From positions 1 through 33,507 of the forward strand of contig PBZW01000062.1 in assembly GCA_002730315.1 (NCBI GenBank): DNA of 33,507 bases, written 5' to 3'. A program made the position numbers and the translations under genes. Origin of the DNA: Fidelibacterota bacterium (lineage in GTDB: Bacteria > Fidelibacterota > Marinisomatia > Marinisomatales > TCS55). Under the pieces are notes generated by a model that worked only from the letters and a program-made list of their open reading frames with translations, was not told where the DNA came from and did not search any database. This document shows, piece by piece, positions 16,716 through 24,264 of this stretch (its first letter is position 1; the number at the start of each line of letters is the position of its first letter).

Positions 16716-17660
16716 ATGGGATTCCCCCATTTCACTGATATTGAAAAGGCAGCTGAAACAATAGCGCCTTATGCTGAACGAACACCTGTTCGGTTCAACG
16801 CTGCAATCGATGAAATGTTTGGAGCGGAGATTTTTTTCAAATGCGAAAATTTTCAAAAAGTGGGTGCATTCAAATTTCGCGGAGCGTGCAATGCTGTTTT
16901 CAATTTGAGTGAGGACGAAGCAGCCAAAGGTGTAGCCACTCACTCATCCGGCAATCACGGGGCAGCTCTTTCATTGGCTGGATCTTTGAGAGGAATCCCT
17001 GTTCATGTGGTGATGCCCAATAATGCTCCCCGGATAAAGATCGACAATGTGGCCCAATATGACGCCAATATTACACTGTGTGAACCCACTCTAGATGCCA
17101 GGGAAACAACGTTAGATAAAATCATGGAGAAAACCGGAGCTGTGATGATCCATCCTTACAACGATGATAGGATCATCTGCGGCCAAGGGACAGCAGGGAG
17201 AGAATTACTCTTGGAATATTCTGATCTGGATGCGGTTATGGCTCCTATTGGGGGCGGCGGTCTCATATCCGGCACGTGCATAGCTGCCAAGGGCTTGAAC
17301 CCTAATATCTCAATCATTGGTGCTGAACCAAAAGGTGCCGATGATGCATATCAATCTTTTATTAAAGGCGAGATCGTCCCCCAAACAAACCCGCAGACTA
17401 TGGCCGATGGACTCTTGACCTCGCTGGGCGAAAAAACTTTCCCCATCATACAGAAATATGTAAAAGAGATCATCACTGTCAGCGAAGAACACATCACCGA
17501 AGCTATGCAGATCATTTTTCAAAAACTTGATATGATCATTGAGCCCAGTTCGGCTGTAGTACTGGCAACATTATTAGAAAATAATTCGTCCACCCAAGGT
17601 AAAAAAGTTGGAATGATCATTACTGGTGGAAATGCGGACCTGGATGATCTTCCATGGTAA
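16716..17660 (+). CDS. PLP-dependent threonine/serine dehydratase or serine racemase family enzyme
   Basis: Fold-type II PLP enzyme, 314 residues. K53 in AFKFRGA is the Schiff-base lysine, SSGNHG at 77-82 binds the PLP phosphate side, GGGGLISG is the glycine-rich phosphate loop, and the C-terminal motif GGNADLDDLPW is typical of short dehydratases and serine racemases. There is no ACT-like regulatory domain, unlike biosynthetic IlvA, so it is the short type. Threonine or serine deamination, serine racemisation or threo-hydroxyaspartate ammonia-lyase activity cannot be separated by eye. ATG 16716 follows the previous TAA directly, so it could be read through from the envelope operon, though a functional link is not obvious. 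Confidence 0.92.
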   Translation: MGFPHFTDIEKAAETIAPYAERTPVRFNAAIDEMFGAEIFFKCENFQKVGAFKFRGACNAVFNLSEDEAAKGVATHSSGNHGAALSLAGSLRGIPVHVVMPNNAPRIKIDNVAQYDANITLCEPTLDARETTLDKIMEKTGAVMIHPYNDDRIICGQGTAGRELLLEYSDLDAVMAPIGGGGLISGTCIAAKGLNPNISIIGAEPKGADDAYQSFIKGEIVPQTNPQTMADGLLTSLGEKTFPIIQKYVKEIITVSEEHITEAMQIIFQKLDMIIEPSSAVVLATLLENNSSTQGKKVGMIITGGNADLDDLPW

Positions 17661-17676
17661 ATCAATTTTCATGTAA

Positions 17677-18108
17677 ATGATCATTATTAAAACAGAAGAA
17701 TTACAAACAGCAGTTGATTTATCAACACAGATCCCGGAATTCGACGATCCCTATCCCGTAGAAGTATATTCTGATCGAATGAAAACGGGTCGTCTTATCT
17801 TGACAGCATATGTAAATAATGAGATCGCAGGATTCAAGGTGGGTTATGATCGTTTTGAGGATGGGTCATTTTATAGCTGGATGGGGGGTGTCCTCCCGGA
17901 ATTCAGGAAACAGGGTGTAGCAAAAACATTAGCTGATCACCAGGAAAAATGGGCCAAAAAAAAGGGCTTCAATTCCATCAAAATGAAAACCCGGAAGAAA
18001 CATGAAGCCATGATCACTTTTTCATTAAAAAGAGGTTTTGTTATCACGGGGGAAATTCCCAAAATTCCAGAAGAAAAATCTAGGATTTGGCTGGAGAAAA
18101 AACTGTAG
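17677..18108 (+). CDS. GNAT family N-acetyltransferase
   Basis: A 143-residue single-domain protein of the Gcn5-related acetyltransferase superfamily, which moves an acyl group from acetyl-CoA to an amine; the substrate is unknown. The acetyl-CoA-binding motif A is visible as VLPEFRKQGVAKTLADHQEKW (about 72-92), with RKQGVA in the place of the R/QxxGxG/A loop, preceded by an antiparallel sheet (AYVNNEIAGFKVGYD; SFYSWMGG) and followed by a motif-B-like segment KMKTRKKHEAMITFSLKRGF. ATG 17677 lies 16 bases after the dehydratase stop. The stop codon TAG (18106-18108) lies inside an inverted repeat that fills most of the short gap before yjbQ. Confidence 0.87.
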   Translation: MIIIKTEELQTAVDLSTQIPEFDDPYPVEVYSDRMKTGRLILTAYVNNEIAGFKVGYDRFEDGSFYSWMGGVLPEFRKQGVAKTLADHQEKWAKKKGFNSIKMKTRKKHEAMITFSLKRGFVITGEIPKIPEEKSRIWLEKKL

Positions 18109-18133
18109 GAGCGAGACATGCCTCGCCTCTATA
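18104..18133. repeat. Imperfect inverted repeat (probable dispersed palindromic element)
   Basis: The sequence TAGGAGCGAG-ACATGC-CTCGCCTCTA (18106-18131) forms a hairpin with ten-base arms differing by a CT/TC swap. It includes the GNAT stop codon and occupies most of the 34-base gap to yjbQ. It resembles the 'GTAGG(A/G)GCGAG...CTCGCC(T/C)CTA' palindromes scattered through many bacterial genomes. Only one copy is seen in this window, so dispersal is inferred. Confidence 0.6.
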
Positions 18134-18142
18134 AAAAAATAA

Positions 18143-18562
18143 ATGGTAATTCAAAAACAGATCACCCTCACCCAATTCCCCCGGGGATTTCATATCATTA
18201 CCGATGAAATTGAGAACGAAATTCCTGAAATCAGGGATATTTCTGCCGGCTTGCTCAATGTCTTTATTAAACACACCTCAGCTTCATTAACAGTTAATGA
18301 AAATTATGATCCCACCGTACTGGCAGACTTTGAGTCCCATTTTAACCAAATGGTGCCGGAAAATGCACCCTACTACAAACATACCATTGAAGGTCCCGAT
18401 GATATGCCGGCCCATTTAAAGTCAGCCATTTTGGGTTCTTCAGTAAGTATTCCCATTACAAATGGAAAACTGAATTTGGGGACATGGCAGGGAATATATT
18501 TATGCGAGCACAGGAATCGTGGTGGTCAGCGGAAATTGTTGGTGACTATTCAGGGAGAATAA
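18143..18562 (+). CDS. YjbQ family protein (UPF0047, secondary thiamine-phosphate synthase enzyme)
   Basis: A 139-residue member of UPF0047/PF01894. Some members show weak thiamine-phosphate synthase activity, but the physiological role is unclear. Diagnostic motifs are all present: HTSASLTVNEN at 44-54, EGPDDMPAHLK at 83-93 and LGTWQGIYLCEHRN at 112-125, with the conserved His and Asp residues that bind ligand or metal. ATG 18143 follows an inverted repeat and an A-rich stretch. The gene converges on mazG with no bases between the stop codons. Confidence 0.93.
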   Translation: MVIQKQITLTQFPRGFHIITDEIENEIPEIRDISAGLLNVFIKHTSASLTVNENYDPTVLADFESHFNQMVPENAPYYKHTIEGPDDMPAHLKSAILGSSVSIPITNGKLNLGTWQGIYLCEHRNRGGQRKLLVTIQGE

Positions 18563-19339
18563 TTATTTTCTCTTGATGTCATTCCAGATCTCATCCATTT
18601 CCTCCAAATTTGAATCTTCCACCGTTTTGTCTCTTTTTTTCAATTCTGCTTCTACCTGAGCAAAGCGGTCCGTGAATTTTTGGTTGGTTTTCCTTAACGC
18701 GTCTTCAGCTGGTATGTCCAAGAATCGGGCCAGGTTTACAATTGCGAATAAGACATCGCCTATCTCTTCCACAATATGGTCTTTATCTTCGTTGCTCTGG
18801 GCTTCCTTCAATTCCTGGATCTCTTCATGGACCTTATCCCAAACCTGTTCCACCTTGTCCCAGTCAAACCCAGTATAACTGGCTTTTTGCTGGAGGCGCT
18901 GGGCCCGAATTAAAGCTGGTAACGTTTTGGGTACACCGTCCAAGCGTGATTCCCGCTTCTTTTCCTTGTGCTTGGCCGCTTCCCAGTTCTGCTTGGCATG
19001 AAAGGCCGCATCGGCTTCAGCATCACCAAACACATGGGGATGGCGGCGCACTAGTTTTTCATTCACATTTTTTAATGATTCTTCAATAGTAAAATGCCCA
19101 TTCTCCTCAGCGATGGCCGCTTGAAATACGGCGTGCAATAGAATATCTCCCAGTTCCTCTTTCAGCTCCGGCCAGTTTTCATTATCCACGCTTTCGATAA
19201 CCTCGTAGGCCTCTTCCAGAAAATAAGGGAGCAATGACGCGTTGGTCTGTTCCCTGTCCCAGGGGCAGCCATCCGGCGCTTTCAGTCGTTTGACAATCCC
19301 AACAAGTTCAGAGAATTTATTTGCTGTAGAATCACTCAA
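18563..19339 (-). CDS. mazG: Nucleoside triphosphate pyrophosphohydrolase MazG
   Basis: House-cleaning enzyme that hydrolyses NTPs to NMP and pyrophosphate. The 258 residues hold the tandem MazG arrangement: domain 1 with GCPWDREQT, a paired EEAYEVIE and EELGDILLH metal-binding motif, and domain 2 with EEIQELKEA and EEIGDVLFAIVN. RRHPHVFGD and NWEAAKHKEKK join them, as in E. coli-type MazG. The start is TTG at 19339 (MSDSTANKF), overlapping the ybeY stop by 8 bases, with AGGA eight bases upstream; no ATG fits before the conserved region. It is the last gene of the recJ-fabH-acd-pgpH-ybeY-mazG run. Confidence 0.95.
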   Translation of the reverse strand: MSDSTANKFSELVGIVKRLKAPDGCPWDREQTNASLLPYFLEEAYEVIESVDNENWPELKEELGDILLHAVFQAAIAEENGHFTIEESLKNVNEKLVRRHPHVFGDAEADAAFHAKQNWEAAKHKEKKRESRLDGVPKTLPALIRAQRLQQKASYTGFDWDKVEQVWDKVHEEIQELKEAQSNEDKDHIVEEIGDVLFAIVNLARFLDIPAEDALRKTNQKFTDRFAQVEAELKKRDKTVEDSNLEEMDEIWNDIKRK

Positions 19340-19772
19340 TGATCAAATCCTGCCAATTGCATTGCTGTAAAAATTCATCTTCCTTTTTGGTCATGTTTTC
19401 TTTTTCAGCTTCTGTCCGGTCATCATAATTCAATAAATGCAGGCCACCATGGATGACCAGCCTGCAGACTTCCTTGGTAAATGGTTCATTAAATTCCTCC
19501 GCATTTCCCCGGGCCCGGGGAATACTGATATATATTTCACCTTCCACAATCTTTTCCTCATAATTATTGAGTCGAAAGGCGATCACATCGGTGAAATGAT
19601 CTTGATCAAAATATTCTTTTTTCAGTTCATTGAGGAGTGCATCACCACCGAAAATCAAGGACACATTTTCCGCAACAGCTCCTTCGGCATGGAATACTGT
19701 ATGCAGAGAGTTTTTTATTATTTCCTGATCAAAACTGTCGAATGCCGGATCAATATCAACAGTAATGGCCAT
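19332..19772 (-). CDS. ybeY: Endoribonuclease YbeY (rRNA maturation factor)
   Basis: Single-strand endoribonuclease needed for 16S rRNA 3' maturation and ribosome quality control. With ATG 19772 it has 146 residues; that ATG overlaps the TGA of the upstream HD gene as TGATG, and the TTG one codon earlier is less likely. The metal motif is HGGLHLLNYDD: H108 and H112 are present, but the third position of H3xH5xH is D118 instead of His. An Asp here is also what I recall from Bacteroidetes YbeY proteins, so I read it as a lineage variant rather than loss of function. FTDVIAFRL and GEIYISIP, both family motifs, are intact. The order HD-phosphohydrolase - ybeY is frequent across bacteria. Confidence 0.94.
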   Translation of the reverse strand: MAITVDIDPAFDSFDQEIIKNSLHTVFHAEGAVAENVSLIFGGDALLNELKKEYFDQDHFTDVIAFRLNNYEEKIVEGEIYISIPRARGNAEEFNEPFTKEVCRLVIHGGLHLLNYDDRTEAEKENMTKKEDEFLQQCNWQDLIIE

Positions 19773-22102
19773 CAAGCTTCAACTTTTGCTTCTGCTTGCT
19801 GCTCTTCCGGGTATTCAATGCGAATATGATAAATTCCGCGCAAAACCGGCAGCATCCCGGTTTGACCATCAATTTCGCCTTTGATCTTGCGTAGGTCATC
19901 GATGGTTAAGGGGCATTCATCCAATTGACCTTCTTCAAGGCGGTGTTTGAATATTTTATCGAGCATTTCTTCAATCTTGAATACATCCGGTTCCTTGATG
20001 GACCTGACCGCAGCTTCGACGGCTTCGCAGAGCATAAGGATGCCCGTTTCCTTGGAATTTGGTTTAGGCCCGGGATAACGAAATACCTGATCATCTACAA
20101 CTTTCCCATTGGATTTTTCCAGCGCCTTGCGGTAAAAATATTCAACACGTGTGGTGCCGTGGTGCATGGGAATAAAATCGCTGACAATTTTCGGCAGTCC
20201 GTACTCTTCTGCCAGTTTTAACCCCTCGCTCACATGGTTGCGAATGATCTTGGCGCTCATGGCCTCCGTAAGTCCGTCATGTTTATTTTCCCCGCTGTAC
20301 AGGTTTTCGATAAAATATTCCGGCCGTACCATTTTGCCAGTGTCGTGATAATATGCGCCAACCCTGCACAATAAGGCTCGTGCGTCAATGGCATCGGCAC
20401 TGGCCTCGGCCAGATTGCCCACCACGATGCTATGGCTAAACGTGCCGTTGGCATCCCGCTGCATGCGCTTCAACAGGGGATGATTAAAATCCAGCAGTTC
20501 CAGGAGGGTGAGATCCGTCGTGAGGCCAAAGGTCACTTCCACAATGCCGATCAAACCATAGGTAATTAGGGGCGTAAAGAGACTGGTAACCATGAGGTAC
20601 ACCAGGTCGAGCTGCATGTCCGGCCAAACGTGGCCTTTATAGAGTCCATGGGCAATAACAACAAACAAGCTGGCTGCGATCATGCCCAGGATGGTGGTTA
20701 TAAACTGGCTCCTGGTCCTTAAACGGCGGACCATATACATGGCTACCGATGAGATGAAAATCATCGTTACGATGAATTCCAAGTCATTACCGATCAAGAT
20801 GCCGCTTAAAAGCGCAATAGATATAGTGCCCATAAACCCAATTCTGGCGTCAAAAAGTATGGTCAGCAGCATGGCCGCTATGCTGATGGGAATCAGGTAT
20901 TCTGATAATTCAAACCGGAAAACAAACAGGTCCGTTAAGCTTATGATGATGGCAAAGATCAAGGCAATCAATAAAACCAATTTCCACTCATTAAAGATAT
21001 AGCTTCGATAGGTCAGCAAAAATGTGAAAAAGAATGATATCACCACCGCAACCATCATCAACCGCCCTAGGTAGGAGATAACCTGTTCCCAGCCTTTTTC
21101 ACGCTTATTCTGTTTAGTTATGGCAATGGACAACGATGACAATTTCTGATAAATGTCCGGCGTAATGCGCTGGTTGGCATCCACGATCATTTCATCCTGG
21201 AGCATAATACCCTGGTTTCGCGGAACACGGTCCAGCCTGTTTTGCTGGCGGCGCTCGGTGGTTTCCTTATCATAAATAATGTTGGGTTTCATGAATTCCA
21301 CCAGGATGATGTACCCCAACTCGCGTCGAATGTCCGTTTCATCGATGTATAATGAATTGATCTCCATTTTGGAGCGTGTCCAGGCATTATTCAAATCATT
21401 CAATTCTTCCGGTTTCAGCAAAATGGGAATATCGCCCTGGTCGATGGACACATCGTAACTATTAATACCTGCTGTTTGAATATCGATAATTCCCTCTGCC
21501 CACCTGTTCCTGCAAACCTGCAATAAATCATCACGAAATGAATCAATCTCTCTATCCACTTCGAAGGGTTCCTGGACATTAAAAATGGAAAAACGGCCAT
21601 TATCTCCCGACAGTGCCGGGTAATCCCCATTGTATTGATTCTGCAAAACTGCCAGGGTGGCGCTGTCGGCCTGGTACATTGAACGGACTTCCTCGTATTT
21701 TTCATCATGGCGGTAACGGTAGAGCAGTTCTTTCGTTTTTTCCAACTGCACCATTGCAGAACGAATCTCTTTGACCATGAGAAAATATTCCTGCAGGGCT
21801 GCTGCTTGTTCATTAACTGCTACCTGGTTGCGCTGAAACAGGTAAGGTTCAGAACGGAGCGCTTCATCCAGGTCTGTCTGCAGTTTTTCTTCTGTTTTCA
21901 GAATCGGAAAATTAAAAGGGGCAATCACTGGTTCACGGGCAATATCATCCACTTGATAGCTGTACTGCAAGATCCGACCCTGATGGAAGAAAAGGGAAAC
22001 TATGATCACCAGGGCTGTAAGCACGGTAATTTGGCGTGCATTCTGTTTTAAGACGTCTTTTGCTGACGCCATGGATTTTTGAATCTGTCTGGAATTGATC
22101 AC
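19772..22102 (-). CDS. 7TM receptor-type HD phosphohydrolase (PgpH-like, probable c-di-AMP phosphodiesterase)
   Basis: Inner-membrane protein of 776 residues. Order: one N-terminal membrane helix (about 25-45), an extracytoplasmic region (about 50-340; the 7TMR-HDED type), about seven membrane helices (345-525) and a cytoplasmic HD domain (about 550-720). Catalytic residues seen are H557, H586-D587 (YYHDTGK), H623 and H647-H648 (PMHHGTT). Characterised members (Listeria PgpH) hydrolyse c-di-AMP to pApA, so the same reaction is likely. The start is GTG 22102 overlapping the acyl-CoA dehydrogenase TGA (GTGA). No diadenylate cyclase is in the window. Upstream of ybeY, the usual position of this family. 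Confidence 0.93.
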   Translation of the reverse strand: MINSRQIQKSMASAKDVLKQNARQITVLTALVIIVSLFFHQGRILQYSYQVDDIAREPVIAPFNFPILKTEEKLQTDLDEALRSEPYLFQRNQVAVNEQAAALQEYFLMVKEIRSAMVQLEKTKELLYRYRHDEKYEEVRSMYQADSATLAVLQNQYNGDYPALSGDNGRFSIFNVQEPFEVDREIDSFRDDLLQVCRNRWAEGIIDIQTAGINSYDVSIDQGDIPILLKPEELNDLNNAWTRSKMEINSLYIDETDIRRELGYIILVEFMKPNIIYDKETTERRQQNRLDRVPRNQGIMLQDEMIVDANQRITPDIYQKLSSLSIAITKQNKREKGWEQVISYLGRLMMVAVVISFFFTFLLTYRSYIFNEWKLVLLIALIFAIIISLTDLFVFRFELSEYLIPISIAAMLLTILFDARIGFMGTISIALLSGILIGNDLEFIVTMIFISSVAMYMVRRLRTRSQFITTILGMIAASLFVVIAHGLYKGHVWPDMQLDLVYLMVTSLFTPLITYGLIGIVEVTFGLTTDLTLLELLDFNHPLLKRMQRDANGTFSHSIVVGNLAEASADAIDARALLCRVGAYYHDTGKMVRPEYFIENLYSGENKHDGLTEAMSAKIIRNHVSEGLKLAEEYGLPKIVSDFIPMHHGTTRVEYFYRKALEKSNGKVVDDQVFRYPGPKPNSKETGILMLCEAVEAAVRSIKEPDVFKIEEMLDKIFKHRLEEGQLDECPLTIDDLRKIKGEIDGQTGMLPVLRGIYHIRIEYPEEQQAEAKVEA

Positions 22103-23262
22103 GCTGCTTTACTGAACGTTTTTACCAGTTCCCGGGCAATGATCATGCGCTGGACCTCGCTGGTTCCCTCGCCGATCTCCAATACTTTAGCATCCCGAAA
22201 AAAGCGTTCCACTTCGTATTCCTTGACATAGCCGTACCCACCGTGGACCTGAATAGCTTCCGTGGTGATGCGCATTGCTGCTTCGCTGGCAAAGAGTTTT
22301 GCCATGGCAGCTTGTTTGTGCACATCCATGCCCTGATCCTTCATCCAAGCGGCATGGAAGGTCAGTAATTTGGCTGCTTCAATTTCCGTGGCCATGTCAG
22401 CCAATTTGAACCCCACGGCCTGGAAATGATGAATTTCCTTACCGAATGCTTTTCGTTCTGTGGCATATTGAAGTGCCTGCTGATAAGCGCCTTCGGCAGT
22501 TCCGCAGGATAACGCTGCAACAGAAATACGCCCGCCGGTAAGCGTTTTCAGGAATGTTTTGAATCCTTGTGTCGGATGTCCCAGTAAATTTTCTTTTGGT
22601 ACGCGCATATTTTCAAAAAACAACTGGCGTGTATCGCTGGCCCGCCAACCCATTTTCTGTTCTTTAGGACCAATATTCAACCCGGGGTTATCCGTGTCCA
22701 CAATAAGTGCGCCTATGCCCAGATTTTCACCATTTTCAATAATATTTGCTGTCAAGGTCAGCAAGCCTGCAAGCCCGGAATTGGTAATAAATATTTTTCC
22801 ACCATTAACCACGTACTCATCACCATCTAATTCAGCGCTTGTTTTTGTGGAGCCGGCATCGCTCCCTGCTTCCGGTTCTGTCAGTCCAAAGGCGCCGATA
22901 ACTGCTCCAGATGCCAACTTGGGTAGATATGCCTGTTTTTGTTCTTCCGTACCAGCAATGACGATGGGCAGGGTTCCAAGGGAAGTATGCGCAGCCATGG
23001 TAATGGCAACCGAAGCATCTACTTTAGCCAATTCCATTACAGCGGCGGCATAGGCCACTGTATCCATCCCGGCGCCGCCATATTCTCCCGGGACAGGTAT
23101 ACCCATGAGCCCCAATTCAGCCATTTGGGCAATTATCTCTTTGGGAATCTCACACTTTTCATCCATTTCTCGAGTGATAGGAGCAATTTCTGTATTGGCA
23201 AAATCCCGGACCATGTTGACCAACATGGTATGTTCTTCGTTAAAAAATAAATTATCCATCAA
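22099..23262 (-). CDS. Acyl-CoA dehydrogenase
   Basis: FAD-dependent enzyme that introduces the alpha-beta double bond in an acyl-CoA, the first step of beta-oxidation or of branched-chain amino acid breakdown. The 387 residues follow the short/medium-chain pattern: FGLTEPEAGSDAGS (FAD and substrate site), an RQLFFENMRVPKENLLG segment, the HGGYGY motif, and the C-terminal GEGTSEVQRMII in which E365 is the expected catalytic base. Chain-length specificity cannot be read by eye. It lies 6 bases after fabH on the same strand and overlaps the next gene by 4 bases. Pairing with fabH may mean fatty-acid turnover, but the run is mixed. Confidence 0.94.
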   Translation of the reverse strand: MMDNLFFNEEHTMLVNMVRDFANTEIAPITREMDEKCEIPKEIIAQMAELGLMGIPVPGEYGGAGMDTVAYAAAVMELAKVDASVAITMAAHTSLGTLPIVIAGTEEQKQAYLPKLASGAVIGAFGLTEPEAGSDAGSTKTSAELDGDEYVVNGGKIFITNSGLAGLLTLTANIIENGENLGIGALIVDTDNPGLNIGPKEQKMGWRASDTRQLFFENMRVPKENLLGHPTQGFKTFLKTLTGGRISVAALSCGTAEGAYQQALQYATERKAFGKEIHHFQAVGFKLADMATEIEAAKLLTFHAAWMKDQGMDVHKQAAMAKLFASEAAMRITTEAIQVHGGYGYVKEYEVERFFRDAKVLEIGEGTSEVQRMIIARELVKTFSKAA

Positions 23263-23268
23263 TAAACA

Positions 23269-24264
23269 TTACCATTTTATAGCTGCCGAAGCCCAGGTGA
23301 ATCCTGAACCAAAGGCCGCAAGAATGATATGATCTCCTTGTTTAAATTTTCCTTCCTCAAACGCTTCACACATGGCAATGGGGATCGTTGCCGCTGTCGT
23401 ATTGCCATAACGATGTATATTGCTGTAGACCAAATCTCTGGCTACCCCCAACCGTTTTGCAACAGCTTCTGTTATCCTGTGGTTGGCCTGGTGGGGAATG
23501 ACCTGGGATATGTCATCCATTGTCAGATCGTTAGCATCCAGTGCTTCCTGAATCACTTCCGGGAAGCGCGTGACCGCATGCTTAAAAACTTCCCGGCCAT
23601 TCATTATTAACTTATGCCGTCCTTTTTCAATCATGTCATTTGAAAACCCACGGCCTTCCAACCTAAACGAAGGCAGTTCACACCAGAGTTCTTTTACATA
23701 TTTCCCTTCAGAATGCAGGTGGGTGGACAAGATTCCCTCTCCATTTTGACCAGGTTGTAAAATGACCGCACCGGCACCATCACCAAACAATACGCCTACA
23801 TCACGGCCATCGGGAGATTTCTCCAACGCCGGGGATAATACATCAACACCTACAAGCAATATGGTTTTACATTGCCCTGTTTTGATGAAATTATCTGCGA
23901 TAGCCAATCCATATATAAAGGCAGAACAGCCTACGCGAATATCGAAAGCTCCGATCGTATTTAAGGACAGCATATCCTGCAGTTGAGCGCCGATACCGGG
24001 AAAATAATAATCGGATGATGCAGTGCCCACAATGACCATATCAATGTCCTTGCCGGTTACACCCGCTTGCTCCATGGCCTTTTTACTGGCCACGAGTGAC
24101 AGGTCTGACCCCCCTTCATCATTTTCGACCCAGTGGCGTTTTTCTATACCGCTGCGGGTGCGTATCCATTCATCGCTGGTATTCATCATTTCTTCCAAGT
24201 CAGTATTGGTAACAATTTTGTCCGGAACATGAAAACTCATTCCTGTTATTGCAGTTCTATTCAT
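23269..24264 (-). CDS. fabH: 3-oxoacyl-[acyl-carrier-protein] synthase III (KAS III)
   Basis: Condensing enzyme that starts type II fatty-acid synthesis from an acyl-CoA and malonyl-ACP. The 331 residues show the full KAS III set: TSDEWI(R)TRSGI near 29-40, catalytic C113 in VGCSAF, H258 in PHQANHRI and N288 in YGNTTAA. GCSAF replaces the more common ACSGF, a conservative change. ATG 24264 overlaps the recJ stop as ATGA, giving translational coupling. No acpP, fabD or plsX lies next to it here, so this is a detached copy, possibly one of several in the genome. Confidence 0.95.
   Translation of the reverse strand: MNRTAITGMSFHVPDKIVTNTDLEEMMNTSDEWIRTRSGIEKRHWVENDEGGSDLSLVASKKAMEQAGVTGKDIDMVIVGTASSDYYFPGIGAQLQDMLSLNTIGAFDIRVGCSAFIYGLAIADNFIKTGQCKTILLVGVDVLSPALEKSPDGRDVGVLFGDGAGAVILQPGQNGEGILSTHLHSEGKYVKELWCELPSFRLEGRGFSNDMIEKGRHKLIMNGREVFKHAVTRFPEVIQEALDANDLTMDDISQVIPHQANHRITEAVAKRLGVARDLVYSNIHRYGNTTAATIPIAMCEAFEEGKFKQGDHIILAAFGSGFTWASAAIKW

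Noticed and set aside
22559-23053. Plus-strand 164-codon frame inside the acyl-CoA dehydrogenase gene
   Set aside because: Antisense shadow of a gene with intact catalytic motifs and family-typical length.
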